Assembly: GCF_009363255.1 (NCBI RefSeq)
Contig: NZ_CP045318.1
Coordinates: forward strand, 1,477,501 to 1,541,500
DNA length: 64,000 nt
Reading direction: 5' to 3'
Source: Roseivivax sp. THAF197b
Lineage (GTDB): Bacteria > Pseudomonadota > Alphaproteobacteria > Rhodobacterales > Rhodobacteraceae
A program made the position numbers and the translations under genes. Positions within the stretch are counted from its first letter, which is position 1. Every line of letters starts with the position of its first letter. The notes below the pieces were generated by a model. That model did no database searches, was not told the DNA's origin, and worked only from the letters and a program-made list of their open reading frames with translations. Positions 15,168-22,501 of the stretch are shown piece after piece.

Positions 15168-16256
15168 ATGGATCGTCGTTCATTTCTGAGAACATCCGCG
15201 CTTGGCGGCTCTGCCGCTGCCGCCTCGACGCTGGCCGCACCGGCCTATGCGCAGGGCAAGCGGACTCTCACCATGGTCACGTCCTGGCCCCGCGGCTTCG
15301 CGGTGCTGGATGATGCGGCCACCTATCTTGAGCAATACGTCTCGGCCCTGTCCGATGGCGAGCTGACCATCGACAAGAAGGCACCGGGCGAGCTTGTGGG
15401 CGCGCTCGAAGTGTTCGACGCCGTGTCCTCGGGCCAGGCGGACATGTACCATTCCGCCGATTACTACTTCGTCGGCCAGCATCCGGGCTACGCCTTCTTC
15501 ACCGCCGTGCCCTTCGGCGGCACCGCGCAGGAAGTGACCAACTGGTACCACCATGGCGGCGGCCAGGAGCTGCATGACGAGCTGGGCTCGATCTTCAACC
15601 TCAAGGGTCTGATCGCCGGTAACTCGGGCTCGCAGTCGGGCGGCTGGTTCCGCAACGAGATCACCTCGGCCGAGGACTTCAACGGCCTCAAGTTCCGCAT
15701 GCCGGGCCTTGGCGGCCAGGTGCTGGGCAAGCTCGGCGCATCCGTGCAGAACATCCCCGGCGGTGAGCTTTACCAGGCGCTGTCCTCGGGCGCCCTCGAC
15801 GGTCTCGAATGGGTCGGCCCGATGGCGGACGAGCGCGCGGGCTTCCAGGAAGTCGCGAAGATCTACTACACTGCGGGCTTCCACGAGCCGGGCTCGGCGC
15901 TGGCCGCTTCCGTGAACCTCGATGTCTGGAACGAGCTCAGCCAGAAGCACAAGGACATCCTGAACATCGCGTCGCAGGCCGTCACGCACTACCAGCTGGC
16001 CGAAACGCTGGCCAATAACGGTGCCGCGCTCGCTCGCCTGCAAAGCCAGGGCGTGCAGACGCTGCAATTCCCCGACGACGTCTGGGATGCGTTTGGTGCT
16101 GCGTCCAAGGAAGTCATGGACGAGAACATGGACGATGAGATCTTCGCGAAGATCCGCACGTCCTTCGACGAGAGCCTCGCGGCCTCGGCGTCCTGGATCA
16201 ACAAGTCCGACGGCTATTACGTCGCACAGCGCGTGCGCGTCCTCGGCGAGGGCTGA
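15168..16256 (+). CDS. dctP: TRAP transporter periplasmic binding protein, TakP-like (second system)
   Basis: 362 residues with a twin-arginine signal (MDRRSFLRTSALGGSAAAAS...AYAQG). The mature part matches the long DctP branch that includes the 2-oxoacid binder TakP: MVTSWPRGFAVLDDAA, GLKFRMPGLGGQVL and SGALDGLEWVGPMADE. It was assigned to that branch by length and motifs; the ligand is an inference. GGGAGGA gives a strong ribosome site. The membrane subunit genes follow after 93 bases containing a stable hairpin, which would let the binding protein be made in excess. Confidence 0.88.
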   Translation: MDRRSFLRTSALGGSAAAASTLAAPAYAQGKRTLTMVTSWPRGFAVLDDAATYLEQYVSALSDGELTIDKKAPGELVGALEVFDAVSSGQADMYHSADYYFVGQHPGYAFFTAVPFGGTAQEVTNWYHHGGGQELHDELGSIFNLKGLIAGNSGSQSGGWFRNEITSAEDFNGLKFRMPGLGGQVLGKLGASVQNIPGGELYQALSSGALDGLEWVGPMADERAGFQEVAKIYYTAGFHEPGSALAASVNLDVWNELSQKHKDILNIASQAVTHYQLAETLANNGAALARLQSQGVQTLQFPDDVWDAFGAASKEVMDENMDDEIFAKIRTSFDESLAASASWINKSDGYYVAQRVRVLGEG

Positions 16257-16275
16257 TCCGCGCCTGAAAACAAAG

Positions 16276-16306
16276 CGAAGGGCCCCGCATCCGCGTGGGC
16301 CCTTCG
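16276..16306 (+). terminator. intercistronic hairpin after the binding protein gene
   Basis: A perfect 10-bp stem, CGAAGGGCCC with its complement, and an 11-nt loop, without a U-run. Placed between binding protein and membrane subunits, it would protect the upstream message or attenuate read-through. Complete termination is unlikely. Confidence 0.6.
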
Positions 16307-16349
16307 GTGATACCAAAGAGCTTCGGCACCAGACCGGGGAGGGGGAGAG

Positions 16350-17291
16350 ATGGAAGAGGACGCCGCCATCGGGTTCGGCACGGCACTCGGGGCTATGGGC
16401 TCCGGCATTGTTTGGGTCATCCAGAACATCGCGCTGGCCTTCTACAATTTCGGCTACGCGATCACGCATCCCGGCCTCTGGCTCGACTGGTCGAACAAAG
16501 AAGCGATCATGCGCTTCGTCTATTACGGCGGCTCGACCGAGTTCTTCTTCGTGGTCTTCACCGCCTTCCTGGTGCTTACTGGCGTGGGCCTTTGGAAGAA
16601 TTCGATCATGTGGGGGGCCGTGCGCGGGCTCGAGGGGCTGGCCAACGTGCTGGGCCGCGTCTTCGCCTGGGCAGGTCTTCTGATGGTCATCCAGCAGGTG
16701 GTGATCGTCTTCATGCAGCGGATCTTCACCCGGCCCGACATCTCGTTCGGCTTCGGCATTCCGCTCAGCTTTGACATCTCGTGGTGGGCCGAGGAGCTCA
16801 AGCTTTACAACGCATTGGTCGTGGCGCTCTGCCTCACCTACACCTTTGTGCAGAAGGGCCATGTGCGCGTGGACCTCGTCTATTCCGCCGTCAGCTTCCG
16901 CACCAAGCGGGTGATCGACATGGCGGGCAGCCTCTTCTTCATGATGCCCATGGCGGTGCTGATCTGGCTTTATGCGTGGTTCTTCCTGTGGCGGCACCTC
17001 ATCGTGCCGAACCCCTCGGCCTCCGACACGCTCGACCGGCTCTTGCTGAAATCCCGCGCGCTGCGCTGGAACGTGGAGACCATCGGCTTCAGCCCCAACG
17101 GCTTCACCGGCTATTTTCTCTTCAAGATCCTGCTGCTCTCGATTGCGGGCCTCATCTTCCTGCAGGCCATCGCGTTCTTCTACCGCTCCTATCTGGAGTG
17201 GAAGGAAGGCCCCGAGAGCGAGGACAAATATCTCGACATCGACCGCCTCGACGATCCCGTCGAAGTGCACGCTGATCGCGTCGACATCTAA
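16350..17291 (+). CDS. dctQ: TRAP transporter small membrane subunit (second system, extended DctQ)
   Basis: 313 residues, longer than the ~170-residue DctQ norm. Hydrophobic spans are visible around residues 8-35, 55-80, 90-125, 150-175, 190-225 and 255-280. The core resembles DctQ (HVRVDLVYSAVSFRTKRVIDMAGSL). A GA-rich ribosome site directly precedes the ATG. Long Q subunits accompany TakP-type binding proteins and very long M subunits, consistent with the neighbours. Confidence 0.82.
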   Translation: MEEDAAIGFGTALGAMGSGIVWVIQNIALAFYNFGYAITHPGLWLDWSNKEAIMRFVYYGGSTEFFFVVFTAFLVLTGVGLWKNSIMWGAVRGLEGLANVLGRVFAWAGLLMVIQQVVIVFMQRIFTRPDISFGFGIPLSFDISWWAEELKLYNALVVALCLTYTFVQKGHVRVDLVYSAVSFRTKRVIDMAGSLFFMMPMAVLIWLYAWFFLWRHLIVPNPSASDTLDRLLLKSRALRWNVETIGFSPNGFTGYFLFKILLLSIAGLIFLQAIAFFYRSYLEWKEGPESEDKYLDIDRLDDPVEVHADRVDI

Positions 17292-17308
17292 GGGGCAGGG
17301 GACAGACT

Positions 17309-19663
17309 ATGCTATTCGGACTGGACGGGGTCGAAATCGGCCTGATCATCGTCTTCATCACGCTCTTCTCGGCGATCCTGTCGGGCTTCCCGGTGGCCTT
17401 TGCCATCGGCGGAGCGGGCGTCATCTCCTTCGGGATCATCGCGGCACTCGACAGCGCCGGGCTGCTCATCCACCAGGCGCTCGACACCGACTCGGCGGAG
17501 TTTGCCGCCGTGGTGGCGGCAGGTGCCAACGAGAAGGCGATCTCGATCTTCACCCATCCCGATCTGCCACGGGTGGCCTATGGCGTCTTCCCCGATGGCT
17601 GGCAGGTGGCGCTCGACCGCAACGTGTCCTTCATCGTGAACCGGATCAACGAACGCGTGCTCGCGGGTCAGTCCATCGAGACGCTGCTTGCCGTTCTGAT
17701 GTTCGTGCTGATGGGGATCGTGCTCGAACGCTCCAAGATCGCCAATGACCTGCTGACCACCATGGCCCGCGTGTTTGGCCCGCTGCCGGGCGGCCTTGCG
17801 GTCTCCATCGTCGTGGTGGGCGCGTTCCTTGCGGCCTCCACCGGCATTGTCGGCGCGACCGTGGTAACGATGGGCCTTCTGGCGCTGCCCACCATGCTGC
17901 GCAACAATTACTCGCCCGAGCTCGCCACCGGCGTGATCGCTGCCTCCGGCACGCTGGGCCAGATCATCCCGCCCTCCATCGTCATTGTTCTTCTGGGCAC
18001 GCTTGCCGGCGATCTCTATTCGGCCGCACAGGAAAATCGCGCGCAGCTGGCAGGTTGCACCGATGCGCTGACCTATCTGGGTGAGCCTGCGGTCGTGTCC
18101 GTCGGCACGCTGTTTCAGGCCGCACTTCTGCCGGGCATCCTTCTGGCCTTCCTCTATGCGGCCTATGCCTTCGGTTACGCACTCCTGAACCCCTCGAAGG
18201 CCCCCGCCGTCGAACTGGGCAGCGCCACGGGCGAGGTCATCACCCCCGGCGAGAAGCTGACCTGGTTCCTCATGGTGCCCGTCGCCCTGATCGCGGGCAT
18301 GCTGATCCTGTCCAATGTGAACCTCGTCGGCAGCCAGTCCACCCAGGTCGACAGCTTCACCACCAGCGGGGAGGCCGCGTCGCTGCGCACCAATGTCAGC
18401 GCCGAATGCCAGGCCTCGATGATCGAGCTGCACGGACAGGACGCCTGGGATGCGGCTGTGGCCGAACAGGCCGCGATCAACGAGGCAGGCGGGGCCGTTG
18501 CCAGCGAACGCCGCACCGCCGAGGAGATCGAGGCTGCCCGCGCCGAGCAGATTGCCAATGCCGCGCCTATCGGCACCGGCATCGCGCTCATCGCGCTGTT
18601 CTTCGGTCTGATGCTGGCAGTGGGCCGGGGCGTTGCGCCTCTGGACGATCCGCTGCCTCTGATCGCGGGGGCGGTTGGCACGCTCGGGGTGCTCATTGTC
18701 GATATCCTTCTGATCTCGCCCATGACCTCGCCGCTGGCGACCGTGGCGCTGATCGCGATCCCGGCCATCGTGGCGCTTTGGGGCGTGCGGGCCGCTGCCG
18801 CGCGCATGGCCCGGAACGAGCTCATCCGCGTGGTCTTCCCGCCGCTCGTGCTGATCGTAGCTGTCCTTGGCTCGATCCTCGGCGGTATCACCAACCCCAC
18901 ACCCGCCGCGGCACTTGGTGCGGCAGGCGCGATCATGCTCGCCGCCTATCGCAAGCTGAAGGAGCAGGACCGCGATCCCTGGATCATCACCTATGCGACG
19001 CTGGCGGTGATCGGCACGATCCTGATCGGCATCAATTTTGATCTGCGCATTAACATCGAAGAGGTGTCGGCCGCGAACTGGTTTGCCTTCTTCGTCAGCT
19101 ACGGGATGTATCTCTTTGCCTTCTTCGGGCTGCTTTATGCATGCTGGGTTCTGTTCGCGGGCGGTGTTCTGACGCCTGCCGTGCGCGAGACGGCGAAGGT
19201 CACCTCGATGGTCTTCACCATCCTCATTGCCTCGCAGCTTCTGAACCTCGTGGTGATCTCCTTCGGCGGAGAGCATTACATCCAGCAATTCCTGCAAAGC
19301 TTCGACAACGAGTTCAAAGTCTTCCTGATCGTGATGCTGGTGCTCTTCGTGCTGGGTTTCGTTCTCGATTTCCTCGAGATCATCTACATCGTCGTGCCCA
19401 TCGTGGGCCCCGTGATCTATGGCGGCTCCTTCGATCCGAAATGGGTCACGATCATGATCGCGGTGAATTTGCAGACCTCGTTCCTCACGCCGCCCTTCGG
19501 CTTTGCGCTCTTCTACCTGCGGGGCGTCGCACCCAAGGAGGTTACCACAGGCCACATCTACCGCGGCGTCGCGCCTTTCGTGGCGATCCAGGTGCTGGGC
19601 CTCGCGATCCTATGGTTCTTCCCGGGCATCGTGACCATCGTGCCGGATCTGATCCCGAATTGA
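17309..19663 (+). CDS. dctM: TRAP transporter large membrane subunit, oversized DctM (second system)
   Basis: 784 residues against ~430 for a usual DctM. DctM motifs occur at the start (SAILSGFPVAFAIGGAGV), in the middle (GIVGATVVTMGLLALPTML, SGTLGQIIPPSIVIVLLG) and at the end (LDFLEIIYIVVPIVGPV, LTPPFGFALFYLRGVAP). The extra length comes from a soluble insert near residues 45-110 and another near 340-420 rich in Ala/Glu (AEEIEAARAEQIANAA), followed by added membrane spans. The role of the inserts is unknown. It ends just before a strong terminator. Confidence 0.87.
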   Translation: MLFGLDGVEIGLIIVFITLFSAILSGFPVAFAIGGAGVISFGIIAALDSAGLLIHQALDTDSAEFAAVVAAGANEKAISIFTHPDLPRVAYGVFPDGWQVALDRNVSFIVNRINERVLAGQSIETLLAVLMFVLMGIVLERSKIANDLLTTMARVFGPLPGGLAVSIVVVGAFLAASTGIVGATVVTMGLLALPTMLRNNYSPELATGVIAASGTLGQIIPPSIVIVLLGTLAGDLYSAAQENRAQLAGCTDALTYLGEPAVVSVGTLFQAALLPGILLAFLYAAYAFGYALLNPSKAPAVELGSATGEVITPGEKLTWFLMVPVALIAGMLILSNVNLVGSQSTQVDSFTTSGEAASLRTNVSAECQASMIELHGQDAWDAAVAEQAAINEAGGAVASERRTAEEIEAARAEQIANAAPIGTGIALIALFFGLMLAVGRGVAPLDDPLPLIAGAVGTLGVLIVDILLISPMTSPLATVALIAIPAIVALWGVRAAAARMARNELIRVVFPPLVLIVAVLGSILGGITNPTPAAALGAAGAIMLAAYRKLKEQDRDPWIITYATLAVIGTILIGINFDLRINIEEVSAANWFAFFVSYGMYLFAFFGLLYACWVLFAGGVLTPAVRETAKVTSMVFTILIASQLLNLVVISFGGEHYIQQFLQSFDNEFKVFLIVMLVLFVLGFVLDFLEIIYIVVPIVGPVIYGGSFDPKWVTIMIAVNLQTSFLTPPFGFALFYLRGVAPKEVTTGHIYRGVAPFVAIQVLGLAILWFFPGIVTIVPDLIPN

Positions 19664-19698
19664 TGCGGGGATGGGGACTTACCCAAGAGCGCCCCACA

Positions 19699-19731
19699 AA
19701 AAAGCCCGGTCTTAGGACCGGGCTTTTATTT
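19699..19731 (+). terminator. intrinsic terminator of the second TRAP operon
   Basis: AAAAGCCCGGTC and GACCGGGCTTTT form a near-perfect stem with loop TTAG, followed by ATTTT, about 35 bases after the dctM stop. The flanking A- and T-runs make it work in both directions. Confidence 0.9.
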
Positions 19732-19861
19732 TGCGGTTCGGTTGAGTTGGCAGGAGGCGCGGAGCGACGTCCGATTTGAGCCCAAACCCACCGGGTGCTG
19801 CGGCAATGACCGAAGTCCACAATTCGTCCTGACGCTGCTTCGTCGGATGCGTTCGACGGTA

Positions 19862-20101
19862 TCAACTGTGACTGACGACATGTCCGAGGAGGTTGCCTGA
19901 TAGAGTATAACTCCGCCCAGGGTGCCAGCCGTTTTCTCGGGCGGCCTCTCGGACCTGTTTGCTGCTGATGTGCTTGTTTCGAGACTTCGGATTGCTGGTG
20001 ACGATCATCAACTCCCGGTCAGATCCGAATTCCTTCGCGAGGGCGTGTCTCAATTCCTGCTCAGTCGCTACTCTGATCCGCTTCAACTTTGGTATCGTCA
20101 T
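19862..20101 (-). CDS. conserved hypothetical protein, 79 residues
   Basis: A compact basic protein (MTIPKLKRIRVATEQELRHAL...SYTLSGNLLGHVVSHS) of a small family I have seen in alphaproteobacteria without an assigned function. The LMIVTSN and HISSKQVREAARENGW segments look like a small alpha/beta fold. The ATG at 20101 is chosen; a GTG five codons upstream is possible. It stands alone in a stretch of lower GC than its neighbours. Confidence 0.65.
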   Translation of the reverse strand: MTIPKLKRIRVATEQELRHALAKEFGSDRELMIVTSNPKSRNKHISSKQVREAARENGWHPGRSYTLSGNLLGHVVSHS

Positions 20102-20334
20102 GACAGGCCATCCCACAAGGCTCGCCCTCTATCGTAGTTTAAAGCAGCAATGTCGACAAACCCGGCATCTGTCCGCCTAGCTGACCTTGGGCGCGGCCCA
20201 GCAAAGATATTCCAGGCAAGGACTGAGGAGGTCGCGTCTTGCCTGCAAAGCGATCCACCTCAAGCTGAAACGCGAAAATCGTTGGGCTGGCCCTCGGAAC
20301 AGGGCTTTCCCCAAGGTCAAAACTGAACTGCGCG

Positions 20335-21147
20335 TCAGCGAACGGGATCGGGCAGGGCGATATTCGCCACCTGCTCGGCGATCGGATCGGTCCCGTCGGG
20401 CGACAATTCCTCCGAGAAATCCTCCTGCCCGGTCAGCCGCTCCCACGCGCCGCGGCGGAACACCTCGAGCCCGGTGAAGTTGCGCTTGTAGCCCATCTTC
20501 TGGCTGCCCGGCACCCAATAGCCGAGATAGACGTACGGCAGGCCCGCCTCCCGGGCCAGGTCGACATGATCGAGGATCATGTAGGCGCCCAGCGATTGCT
20601 TCGGCAGGTCCGGCTCGTAGAAGGAGTAGACCATCGACACCCCGTCATCGAGCACGTCCGTGAGACAGGTCGCGATCAAGGTGTCGCTTTCGGCATCCAC
20701 GTATTCCACAACGCGGCTGCGGATCGGCGTCTCCTCGACCATGGCGGCAAACTCGAAGATATCCATATCCGCCATGCCGCCATCGGCGTGCCGCGCATCG
20801 AGGTAGCGCCGGAAGAGGGCGTATTGCTCCTCCGTGGCCCAGGGGCTGGTGGCGCGGCGCACGAGGTGGCGATTGCGGTTCAGGGTGCGGCGCTGGCTTT
20901 TCGACGGCTCGAAGCGCGACACGTCGATCCGCGCCGAAAGGCACGCCGCGCATTCCGAACAGGACGGGCGGTAAAGCACGTTCTGCGAGCGGCGAAAGCC
21001 CTGTTTCGAGAGCGAATCGTTCAGCCGTTCGGCTTGCGGTCCCTGCAATGCCGTGAACAGCTTCCGCTCCATCCGGCCATCCAGATACGGGCAGGGCTGC
21101 GGGGCCGTGACATAGAATTGAGGTGCCAGGGGCAGCGAATGGCGCAT
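20335..21147 (-). CDS. bpt: leucyl/aspartate-glutamate tRNA-protein transferase (N-degron pathway)
   Basis: 270 residues of the arginyl-tRNA-protein-transferase (ATE) fold in its bacterial Bpt form: [13 protein letters not shown] near the N-terminus, [17 protein letters not shown] with paired cysteines, then the GNAT-like C-terminal half ([42 protein letters not shown]). The family adds leucine to proteins with N-terminal Asp or Glu and so marks them for ClpS/ClpAP degradation. The start is set by similarity; upstream in-frame codons are not protein-like. Monocistronic. Confidence 0.92.
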   Translation of the reverse strand: MRHSLPLAPQFYVTAPQPCPYLDGRMERKLFTALQGPQAERLNDSLSKQGFRRSQNVLYRPSCSECAACLSARIDVSRFEPSKSQRRTLNRNRHLVRRATSPWATEEQYALFRRYLDARHADGGMADMDIFEFAAMVEETPIRSRVVEYVDAESDTLIATCLTDVLDDGVSMVYSFYEPDLPKQSLGAYMILDHVDLAREAGLPYVYLGYWVPGSQKMGYKRNFTGLEVFRRGAWERLTGQEDFSEELSPDGTDPIAEQVANIALPDPVR

Positions 21148-21298
21148 GGATGGGTCGGGTCCGTGTGTGATGTCTCTGGACGGTAGCAACGAAATCTGAG
21201 GCCGCCAAGGCCCCCATCGCACGCGACCTTCCGAAATGCGCAACGGCCCCGCCGGTTTTCGTCGGAACCGCTCGCGTTCGGCGTGGGAGGGGGCGGGC

Positions 21299-21742
21299 TC
21301 AGACGCGTCGGTTAATCATTACCGTGCCCAGCACGAGGTCGCTCAGACCCTGCTTGCGCTCGGTGTTCAGCATCAGCAGCACCGAGCCCAATTGCACGAT
21401 GAAGGTCGACACCGAAAGCGCGTAGCCCAGCGTATGCATGAAGGCGGTGCTGGCATCGAGCCGGTTGGCGTAGGCGTCGCGCAGCTCAATCGCCATGACG
21501 CGCATGCCCCAGGTCGCCGACCCGTTGGCGATCGTGACCCAGCGATAGGTGAAGCTGACCGCGATCCAGACGAGCGGGAAGAAGAACAGCGCGATCCCGA
21601 AGGTGAAGATGATGGCGGGCACCACGAGGATCGCCACGAAGATCGAGTCGATCACCCAGGCCAGGAAGCGCTTGAGCGTGACGCTGTCGTAGAACTCGGG
21701 CTGGCGCACCGGGTCAGGCAGATGGGTGTCGAAGGCGGTCAT
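21299..21742 (-). CDS. RDD family membrane protein
   Basis: 147 residues. RDD signatures are visible: the first span starts with [17 protein letters not shown] and the second half has [18 protein letters not shown]. Three to four hydrophobic spans. AAGGAG stands ten bases before the ATG. Family members are inner-membrane proteins, some linked to ion or solute exchange; no specific role is evident. It follows the DUF2852 gene in the same direction across ~100 bases with a hairpin. Confidence 0.85.
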   Translation of the reverse strand: MTAFDTHLPDPVRQPEFYDSVTLKRFLAWVIDSIFVAILVVPAIIFTFGIALFFFPLVWIAVSFTYRWVTIANGSATWGMRVMAIELRDAYANRLDASTAFMHTLGYALSVSTFIVQLGSVLLMLNTERKQGLSDLVLGTVMINRRV

Positions 21743-21812
21743 GATATGCGGGCTCCTTGCGGGGCTGTCTCTGTAATAACGATTTGGGTCTCGCGCGCCG
21801 TTCGCGCAAGGG

Positions 21813-21836
21813 ACCGGGCCCGGTGAGGGGCCCGGT
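21813..21836 (-). terminator. GC-rich intergenic hairpin between the DUF2852 and RDD genes
   Basis: ACCGGGCC and GGCCCGGT form an 8-bp stem with an 8-nt loop but no T-run, so it could be a partial terminator or processing hairpin. Confidence 0.4.
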
Positions 21837-21845
21837 GTCGTCCGG

Positions 21846-22268
21846 TCAGGCGGTTTCTGCGCCCGTGTCGTGATCCGCGCGGGTTTTGCGGTCGTCCATG
21901 AACTGGTCGAACTCGGCCTTGTCGCGGGCCTCACGCAGCCGCTTGAGGAAGCTTTCGAATTCAGCCTGTTCCTCTTCGAGGCGACGCAGGGTCTCGGCCT
22001 TGTAGGAATCGAAGGCCATGTTGCCCGAGGGCTTCATCGCGGAGAAGGCGCTGCGCGAGGTCGAACTGCGGCGGGAAGAACAGGAAAACATGCGTTTGCT
22101 CCAGATCATGTAGGCAAGAAGGGCGAGGCCTGCGGGCCAGAAGAAGACGAAGCCGAGGATCATCGCGGCGATCCAGGCGAATTTGCCTTTCTGGTCCAGC
22201 CACGCCTCGGCGCGGCTCAGCCAACCCGCATTGGCGGGCAGGGTTTGGGTTTCGGCGGCGATGCTCAT
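21846..22268 (-). CDS. DUF2852 family membrane protein
   Basis: 140 residues: a short N-terminal region, a hydrophobic span (FAWIAAMILGFVFFWPAGLALLAYMIW), a Ser/Arg-rich linker and a charged helical tail (YKAETLRRLEEEQAEFESFLKRLREARDKAEFDQFMDDR) that I recognise as DUF2852. AAGGAG lies six bases ahead of the ATG. The function is unknown. It is divergent from glnE across a region with two similar palindromes. Confidence 0.85.
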   Translation of the reverse strand: MSIAAETQTLPANAGWLSRAEAWLDQKGKFAWIAAMILGFVFFWPAGLALLAYMIWSKRMFSCSSRRSSTSRSAFSAMKPSGNMAFDSYKAETLRRLEEEQAEFESFLKRLREARDKAEFDQFMDDRKTRADHDTGAETA

Positions 22269-22301
22269 CGGGTCTCCTTTCAGGGATCGGGTTTTGTTCG
22301 A

Positions 22302-22318
22302 TGTGAATGCCTTTCACA
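22302..22318. promoter_or_regulatory. operator-like palindrome, copy 1
   Basis: TGTGAA-N5-TTCACA, a perfect 6-bp inverted repeat between the divergent DUF2852 and glnE genes. A near-identical site lies 59 bp away. The spacing differs by one from the CRP consensus (N7 rather than N6 between TGTGA and TCACA). Confidence 0.5.
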
Positions 22319-22360
22319 TTACAACAGATCGGGATGCAGCGGGCGGCTTTCAAGGGCTCA

Positions 22361-22377
22361 TGTGAATACTTTTTACA
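22361..22377. promoter_or_regulatory. operator-like palindrome, copy 2
   Basis: TGTGAA-N5-TTTACA has the same length and spacing as copy 1 with one arm mismatch. The pair flanks the likely promoter region of glnE. Confidence 0.5.
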
Positions 22378-22501
22378 TTTTCTGCTCGAGGCCGCCCACG
22401 GAGGCGTTTTTTGCCCTTGGGCGGGGTCTTCGAAGGTCTGCGGCAGGCCCTGGCCGGATCGGACCATTGCGCTTCGCCTCCGGCCATGGCCACATCACAC
22501 C

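Noticed and set aside
15180..17270. 696-codon minus-strand frame
   Set aside because: Antisense to the second TRAP binding protein and Q genes; long antisense frames are common in high-GC DNA.
17312..19555. 747-codon minus-strand frame rich in His/Asp
   Set aside because: Antisense shadow of dctM; composition is that of reversed membrane-protein codons.
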